6,280 bases of DNA, taken from the NCBI GenBank assembly GCA_030620125.1, contig JAUXFI010000120.1, forward strand, positions 1 to 6,280, given 5' to 3'. The stretch comes from Anaerolineae bacterium (GTDB lineage: Bacteria; Chloroflexota; Anaerolineae; B4-G1). How positions within the stretch are numbered: position 1 is the first letter of the stretch; each line of letters starts with the position of its first letter. Made by a program: the position numbers and the translations under genes. This document shows, piece after piece, positions 4,001 through 6,280 of the stretch. Below the pieces are notes generated by a model that was given only the letters and a program-made list of their open reading frames with translations, was not told where the DNA came from and ran no database searches.

Positions 4001-5803
4001 TGCGGTATCAATATCGGCGCTGTGGTGGACGTGCCCGAGGTGGTCGAGTACGCCAGCACGCTGCCCTACGTGGCCTACGCCGAGGAGAATTTGTACACCT
4101 GTTCGCAGGACACACAGGAGCGCATCCGCGAGCGCATCGAGGAGCACGGACTCAACCGGGTCGTGGTCGCTTCCTGCACACCGCGCACGCACGAGTCGCT
4201 GTTCCAGGAGACGCTTCGCGGGGCCGGGCTGAACCCGCACTTGTTTGAGATGGCCAACATCCGCGTGCAGGACTCGTGGGTGCACAAGGCAAACCACGGG
4301 AGGGCGACGGAGAAGGCCAAGGAATTGGTACGTATGGCGGTGGCCAAAGCGCGGAAACTGCGTCCTATTGAGCACGCCACCTTTGAGATAAATCACCGCG
4401 CGCTGGTCGTCGGCGGCGGGTTGGCGGGGATGACGGCGGCGCTCTCCATCGCCGAGCAGGGGTTCGAGGTGACGCTGGTCGAGCGGGAGACGGAGCTAGG
4501 CGGCAACCTCCGTCACATTTACACTCCTCTGCCGGATAGCGAATTTACGAATAGCGAATTTACGAATGACCCGCAGGTGCTTCTGAAGCATACGATTGAG
4601 GAGGTGTTGGCCAGTCCGCGCATTTCGGTGCTAATGGGCGCGGAGGTGGTGGGCGTGAGCGGGTACCTGGGGCAGTATTGCACGACGGTGAGGCTGGAGG
4701 GTGAGAGTGGGGGGGAGCGGCGGGAGGAAATCCAGCACGGCGTAGTGGTGGTGGCGACAGGCGCGCGGCAGGTCGAGCCGGTGGAGTATCTCTACGGGCA
4801 GGATGAGCGGGTGATCACGCAGCGGGAGTTGGAGGAGTACCTGGTACATTGGGAAACTGGTAAACCGGTAAATTGGGAAACTGGGAAATTGGGAAATTGG
4901 GAAGCCGAGCCTCAATCTACCAATCTACCAATCTACCAATCTACCAATCTACCAACCAGTGTCGTGATGATTCAGTGCGTAGGCTCCCGCGATGAGGCCC
5001 ACCCGTATTGCTCCCGTATCTGCTGCACGGAGGCGATCAAGAATGCGTTGGCGATCAAGGAGCGTTGTCCAGAGACGGACGTGTATATCCTCTATCGCGA
5101 CATTCGCACCTTTGGCTTCAAGGAGCGTTACTACCGCGAGGCACGGCGGAAGGGCGTGATCTTCTTGCAGTACGATAAGGATCAGAAGCCGGAGGTCAAG
5201 ACCATCGCCCACTCTCCCAAACTCCCAAACTCCCAAACTCCCAAACTCCAGGTGGACGTAGTTGTTCAGCCGGAGGGAGAGACATTTACGCTTGGTGCGG
5301 GTCTTGTCGTGCTCAGCGCTGGCATTGAGCCGAATGTGGACAACGAGACGTTGGCCCAACGGCTTAAGGTGCCATTGAGCGAGGATGGCTTTTTCCTGGA
5401 GGCGCACGTCAAGTTGCGGCCGCTGGACTTTGCAGCAGACGGGGTGTACTTGTGTGGATTGGCGCACTCGCCGCACTTCCTGGATGAGACGATTGCACAA
5501 GCGCAGGGCGCGGCGGTGCGCGCGGTCAGTTTGCTCGCCAGGGACCAACTGGATGCAACGCCGATCGTCGCCTGTGTTGATCCACTTCTGTGCACGGCCT
5601 GCGGACTTTGTGTCGAGACCTGTCCTTATGGTGCCCGCGTGTTGGAGCCAGGGGCAACGTATGCTGAGGTGATTGAGGTGCTGTGCCAGGGCTGCGGGGC
5701 GTGCATCGCCGCCTGTCCCAATAAGGCCAGCCAGCAAAAAGGGTTCGGGACAGGGCAGGTTTACAAGATGCTGGATGCGATGACAGTGACGCTTGGTGAG
5801 TGA
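1031..5803 (+). CDS. Giant HdrA-GltD-HdrA fusion, FAD/[4Fe-4S] oxidoreductase
   Basis: An intact 1590-residue frame, against roughly 650 for a usual HdrA. The first module starts directly with a dinucleotide-binding GAGIGG (23-28), then CAMCILSP (67-74) and a [4Fe-4S] motif C119-x2-C122-x2-C125-x3-C129-P. A GltD/NfnB-like module follows (about 165-608): N-terminal cysteines C169, C173, C208, C212, C216 and C220, FAD loop GSGPAG (271-276), NAD(P) loop GGGNVA (440-445) and AGGD (579-582). HdrA sequence resumes with a cysteine ladder (683, 686, 689, 692, 695, 699, 703) and QCVGSRD with YCSSVCC (782-800). The second HdrA has VGVFVCHCG (984-992), FAD loop GGGLAG (1128-1133), QCVGSRD with YCSRICC (1316-1332) and two C-terminal [4Fe-4S] motifs (1521-1531 and 1552-1562). 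No signal peptide or membrane segment is seen, so it is cytoplasmic. HdrA is the flavin subunit of Hdr complexes and bifurcates electrons in methanogens; GltD-type modules oxidise or reduce NAD(P)H. GGAG at 1022-1025 supports ATG 1031; ATG 1037 is an alternative. Several loops carry in-frame DNA repeats, listed separately. Confidence 0.92.
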   Translation: MGMEFSFSENNGKDKVGAVLVVGAGIGGMQSSLDLAGAGFKVYLLDRKPAIGGVMAQLDKTFPTNDCAMCILSPKLVECGRHLNIEVMTYAELESVAGEPGNFTARVRQKPRYVVVDECTGCGDCAEACPIIRPDQFNVDMSERRAAYKLYPQAIPNAFVIEKRGRAPCRDACPIHQRAQGYVALIREGRYADAYRTIREDNPFPSICGRVCNHQCEDACSRGKVDEPVNIMRLKRFVADWALAHPEECEGVGVWERPEVERTGKRVAVVGSGPAGMTCAQDLVKLGHGVTVFEALSVPGGMMRVGIPSYRMPYELVQREIDDILALGVELECNHRVDDAMALLRDTPPSPPEAGGSTLPMPPSVIHFTSPPEAGRSTTGYDAVFVAVGAHQGVQLPIPGADLPEVTLATDFLRQAALRETLEVSEDFQSLEGKRVLVLGGGNVAIDAAMTAVRLGASWVGMSCLESRETMPAHEWEIQDAQEEGVEVFPSHTFKEITSADGHVTGLRCVEIDFRGFVEGRPDFDEKPGSEHVIGADVVIFAIGQRPDVSCLPEEVTVRGRWAAVDAVTLTTDVPGLFAGGDVVTGTAFVVDAIAAGHKAARSIDAYVRGEPLPLTPPIGGEWGGDVAELTEEEARAKVVSGEVSDVPRHEVAKLPASERVQDFREVYAALTEEEARAEAERCLACGICSECNQCVYACQKHCIDHDMREEIVELNVGAVVLALGSETMPGDIRPELGYGRLANVVTSIELERMLSASGPWGGEVRRPSDGEHPRKVAFIQCVGSRDISCEHGYCSSVCCMYATKEALIAREHDPNVEPTIFYMDMRSFGKDFERYIERAEQEYGVRYVRSMVSMVTDVPGTGNLRLKHSTPDGKNVEEEFDLVVLSVGLKPPEGTRELAERLGVGLNEYGFAESSSFQPARTTRPGIFVAGPFSEPKDIPETVIEASCAAAQASALLADARGTLTEEPVWPEERDVGMEPPQVGVFVCHCGINIGAVVDVPEVVEYASTLPYVAYAEENLYTCSQDTQERIRERIEEHGLNRVVVASCTPRTHESLFQETLRGAGLNPHLFEMANIRVQDSWVHKANHGRATEKAKELVRMAVAKARKLRPIEHATFEINHRALVVGGGLAGMTAALSIAEQGFEVTLVERETELGGNLRHIYTPLPDSEFTNSEFTNDPQVLLKHTIEEVLASPRISVLMGAEVVGVSGYLGQYCTTVRLEGESGGERREEIQHGVVVVATGARQVEPVEYLYGQDERVITQRELEEYLVHWETGKPVNWETGKLGNWEAEPQSTNLPIYQSTNLPTSVVMIQCVGSRDEAHPYCSRICCTEAIKNALAIKERCPETDVYILYRDIRTFGFKERYYREARRKGVIFLQYDKDQKPEVKTIAHSPKLPNSQTPKLQVDVVVQPEGETFTLGAGLVVLSAGIEPNVDNETLAQRLKVPLSEDGFFLEAHVKLRPLDFAADGVYLCGLAHSPHFLDETIAQAQGAAVRAVSLLARDQLDATPIVACVDPLLCTACGLCVETCPYGARVLEPGATYAEVIEVLCQGCGACIAACPNKASQQKGFGTGQVYKMLDAMTVTLGE
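1772..1800. repeat. Short octamer tandem repeat (GAGTGTGG type) in the giant gene
   Basis: Three 8-bp units, GAGTGTGA, GGGTGTGG and GAGTGTGG, run head to tail and are followed by GAGCG. The repeat encodes part of EECEGVGVWERPEV (residues 247-260), the linker between the N-terminal cysteine domain of the GltD module and its FAD loop at 271. Written from another base the unit is GGGAGTGT, one base different from GGGAGTTT, the reverse complement of the array at 5213-5249. The array is short, so chance cannot be fully excluded. Confidence 0.5.
2076..2164. repeat. Two direct copies of a GC-only hairpin repeat, 60 bp apart, inside the GltD module
   Basis: A 29-bp unit starting CCAGCCCCCCCGAAGCGGG and ending GGAGCACT occurs at 2076-2104 and at 2136-2164, differing by two bases. 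Each copy contains a C7/G-run inverted repeat around GAAGC; the stem is seven G-C pairs in the first copy and shorter in the second. The 60-bp period is exactly 20 codons, so both copies encode SPPEAG followed by G/R-S-T (from residues 350 and 370). The whole insert is residues 347-379, between MALLRD and GYDAVFVAVGAH. In ordinary GltD proteins these two segments are nearly adjacent. The element therefore looks like a palindromic repeat that landed in a loop and was then duplicated or acquired twice. Confidence 0.8.
2289..2322. repeat. Perfect 15-bp inverted repeat with 4-base loop inside coding sequence
   Basis: AGACTTTGGAAGTCT (2289-2303), loop CAGA, then its exact reverse complement AGACTTCCAAAGTCT (2308-2322). 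Each arm is also a near-palindrome by itself (AGACTT-TGG-AAGTCT). It encodes ETLEVSEDFQSL (420-431), just before the NAD(P)-binding strand KRVLVLGGGN. The symmetry is far beyond coding need and suggests a dispersed palindromic element placed in the segment that precedes the NAD(P) domain. Confidence 0.75.
2874..2907. repeat. C8/G7/G7 palindromic element inside the giant gene
   Basis: TCACCCCCCC (2874-2883) pairs perfectly with GGGGGGGTGA (2898-2907); an alternative inner hairpin pairs C7 (2878-2884) with G7 (2888-2894) around ATA. It encodes roughly LTPPIGGEWGGD (615-626), just after the GltD module ends and before the linker to the HdrA cysteine ladder. The insert sits exactly at a domain boundary. 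Homopolymers of seven and eight bases make this a slippage or sequencing-error hotspot. Confidence 0.7.
4536..4567. repeat. 15-bp tandem duplication in the second HdrA module
   Basis: The 15-bp unit ATAGCGAATTTACGA is repeated exactly twice (4536-4550 and 4551-4565) and followed by AT. It encodes SEFTN twice (residues 1170-1179), between the LGGNLRHIY motif that follows the second FAD loop and DPQVLLKHTIEEV. The AT-rich unit contrasts with the GC-rich gene around it. Because 15 is divisible by three, copy-number change here keeps the frame. Confidence 0.7.
4849..4904. repeat. Octamer tandem array, seven units of TTGGGAAA type
   Basis: Seven head-to-tail 8-bp units: TTGGGAAA, CTGGTAAA, CCGGTAAA, TTGGGAAA, CTGGGAAA, TTGGGAAA, TTGGGAAG. 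Three units equal eight codons, which gives the protein an 8-residue period: HWETGKPV, then NWETGKLG, then NWEAE (from residue 1273). The array lies between QRELEEYLV and VVMIQCVGSRD of the second HdrA module, segments that I expect to be close together in ordinary HdrA. Confidence 0.85.
4913..4956. repeat. Octamer tandem array, five exact units of CAATCTAC
   Basis: Five identical CAATCTAC units (4913-4952) followed by a partial CAAC. The encoded peptide is QSTNLPIY then QSTNLP (residues 1295-1308), again with an 8-residue period. It starts 8 bp after the previous array and ends just before VVMIQCVGSRD. Read on the other strand and shifted, the unit is TTGGTAGA, a variant of TTGGGAAA, so the two arrays look like related units in opposite orientation. 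Confidence 0.88.
5213..5249. repeat. Octamer tandem array, ACTCCCAA units
   Basis: Four full 8-bp units, TCTCCCAA and then three ACTCCCAA, followed by the partial ACTCC. It encodes SPKLPNSQTPKLQ (residues 1395-1407) between PEVKTIAH and VDVVVQPEGE. This is a beta-hairpin-like region of the second HdrA flavin domain, where an ordinary protein would probably have a short turn. The reverse complement shifted is TTGGGAGT, close to the units of the 4849-4904 array. Confidence 0.82.
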
Positions 5804-5852
5804 TAGGCTACGTTGGGTAAGCGCTTCTAGAGCAAGATTTACGGAATGAAAG

Positions 5853-5858
5853 TATAAA
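5853..5858 (+). promoter_or_regulatory. Possible -10 box TATAAA upstream of the FrhB-like gene
   Basis: TATAAA lies in the 93-bp gap 5804-5896, which is AT-richer than its surroundings. No convincing -35 hexamer is found at the usual 16-18 bp spacing; TTTACG at 5838 is too near. The gap also holds a weak interrupted stem (GAT-ACGGA at 5836-5845 against TCCGT-ATC at 5862-5870) whose loop contains the TATAAA. A separate promoter is possible but poorly supported; read-through from the giant gene is as likely. Confidence 0.2.
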
Positions 5859-5867
5859 GAATCCGTG

Positions 5868-5879
5868 ATCAACGACCAA
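5868..5879. repeat. 12-bp motif shared by both gaps flanking the giant gene
   Basis: ATCAACGACCAA here differs by one base from ATTAACGACCAA at 990-1001, inside the inverted repeat before the giant gene. On the other strand it reads TTGGTCGTTGAT. It may be a remnant of the same dispersed repeat family. The match is short, so it could also be chance. Confidence 0.3.
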
Positions 5880-5885
5880 TGTAAC

Positions 5886-5891
5886 AGGGAG
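5886..5891 (+). promoter_or_regulatory. Ribosome binding site deciding the start at 5897
   Basis: AGGGAG lies five bases before ATG 5897. Two ATG codons overlap here in different frames. The one at 5892 would place this site directly against the start and opens only a 55-codon frame without family character, so 5897 is the supported start. Confidence 0.65.
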
Positions 5892-5896
5892 ATGCA

Positions 5897-6280
5897 ATGG
5901 GAATTGATATTTTTACTGTTAAAATACCGGTTGAGAATAACGATACGCTGGCCGCTGTGCGCGGATTCCTCAGGCAGTTATTGGAGGCCGAGGTGGTGGA
6001 CGCACTCCTGGTGCCGATGGAGACCCCCGCCGGCACTATTACCCCTGCACTGGTAGCCGATCCTGACCTGTTGGACGCGGCCAACCCGCTGGCCCCGGTG
6101 ATGGGACCCAACGCGGCGCGTGTCGCAGGTCAAGTTTCGATCCGCGAGCCACGGGGACGCATCGGCGTGGTGCTGCGCCCATGCGAACTGCGGGCACTGG
6201 TGGAACTGGTCAAACTCAAGCAGGCCAGCCTGGACGACCTGGTGACCATCGGTGTGGACTGCCTGGGCACCTACGACGTG
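5897..6280 (+). CDS. FrhB/FdhB-like iron-sulfur flavoprotein subunit, N-terminal part
   Basis: An open frame of 128 codons running off the window, beginning MGIDIFTVKIP. Its best landmark is RIGVVLRPCELRALVELVKL, followed by IGVDCLGTYDV. This PCE-x-RAL segment with a nearby DCLG matches the coenzyme F420 hydrogenase/dehydrogenase beta-subunit family (FrhB, FdhB, FpoF and bacterial relatives), which carry FAD and [4Fe-4S] clusters and pass electrons between F420, ferredoxin or a formate dehydrogenase and an Hdr-type core. The expected downstream cysteine motifs lie outside the window. Position right after an HdrA protein supports the role of electron-input or electron-output subunit. The partner is unknown: bacterial members often do not use F420. 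The family call is moderately sure, the substrate is not. Confidence 0.72.
   Translation, partial: MGIDIFTVKIPVENNDTLAAVRGFLRQLLEAEVVDALLVPMETPAGTITPALVADPDLLDAANPLAPVMGPNAARVAGQVSIREPRGRIGVVLRPCELRALVELVKLKQASLDDLVTIGVDCLGTYDV

Noticed and set aside
4849..4956. Possible CRISPR-like array
   Set aside because: The units are 8 bp, contiguous and without unique spacers, and they are translated within an intact gene.
1031..5803. The giant gene as an artefact of two genes joined by a missed stop or frameshift
   Set aside because: The frame is continuous, the linker between the modules (about residues 960-983) reads as normal coding sequence with the same composition, and no internal ribosome binding site with a start was noticed before VGVFVCHCG.
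5836..5870. Interrupted stem GAT-ACGGA / TCCGT-ATC as a terminator or riboswitch
   Set aside because: The stem has only eight pairs with unpaired bases inside, there is no T tract, and no known riboswitch core is visible.
4949..5872. Long minus-strand open frame of 307 codons, and similar ones at 3296-4396 and 2303-3148
   Set aside because: They lie wholly or mainly opposite the giant HdrA gene, have no recognisable motifs, and are expected shadows in GC-rich coding DNA.
5892..6056. Alternative start ATG 5892 giving a short + strand frame
   Set aside because: It gives only a 55-codon frame without family motifs, while the frame from 5897 stays open to the window end and shows FrhB-like motifs.

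Overview
The window is a GC-rich bacterial (possibly archaeal) redox operon fragment, with every supported gene on the + strand. It holds the tail of a CCG-domain (HdrB/HdrD-like) iron-sulfur protein, a complete GNAT acetyltransferase, a complete giant HdrA-type flavo-iron-sulfur protein of 1590 residues, and the first 128 codons of an FrhB/FdhB-like subunit. This gene set is typical of heterodisulfide-reductase-like soluble electron-transfer complexes in anaerobes. The style of interspersed repeats (short GC-rich palindromes and 8-bp tandem repeats) together with the gene content suggests an uncultured Chloroflexota/Anaerolineae-like organism. That is inference; Desulfobacterota or another anaerobic phylum remains possible.

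Layout: 1-360 is the CCG-domain gene, 5'-truncated by the window. A 15-bp gap follows, then GNAT at 376-951. The 79-bp gap (952-1030) is mostly a large imperfect inverted repeat just upstream of the giant gene's ribosome binding site. The giant gene, 1031-5803, encodes an HdrA-like half (FAD plus ferredoxin) with a GltD/NfnB-like NAD(P)H:flavin module inserted in its ferredoxin region, then a second, more complete HdrA with its own CHCG N-terminal domain, FAD domain and two C-terminal [4Fe-4S] motifs. A 93-bp gap (5804-5896) leads to the FrhB-like gene, which runs off the window.

Functionally the parts fit one complex. The GltD module would exchange electrons with NAD(P)H, the HdrA flavins could bifurcate or confurcate electrons, the ferredoxin motifs would wire the modules together, the CCG protein would act on a disulfide or similar acceptor, and the FrhB-like subunit would dock a further donor or acceptor (F420, ferredoxin or formate dehydrogenase). 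The true substrates cannot be read from this window.

The most unusual signal is at DNA level. The giant reading frame contains at least eight repeat elements: four short tandem arrays of 8-bp units, a 15-bp tandem duplication, and three sets of perfect or GC-only palindromes. All are in frame and lie in apparent linkers or loops between conserved motifs. Three of the octamer arrays can be written as variants of one motif in both orientations, and the fourth is one base from another of them. This looks like genome-wide intergenic repeats invading a coding sequence and being tolerated as extra peptide.
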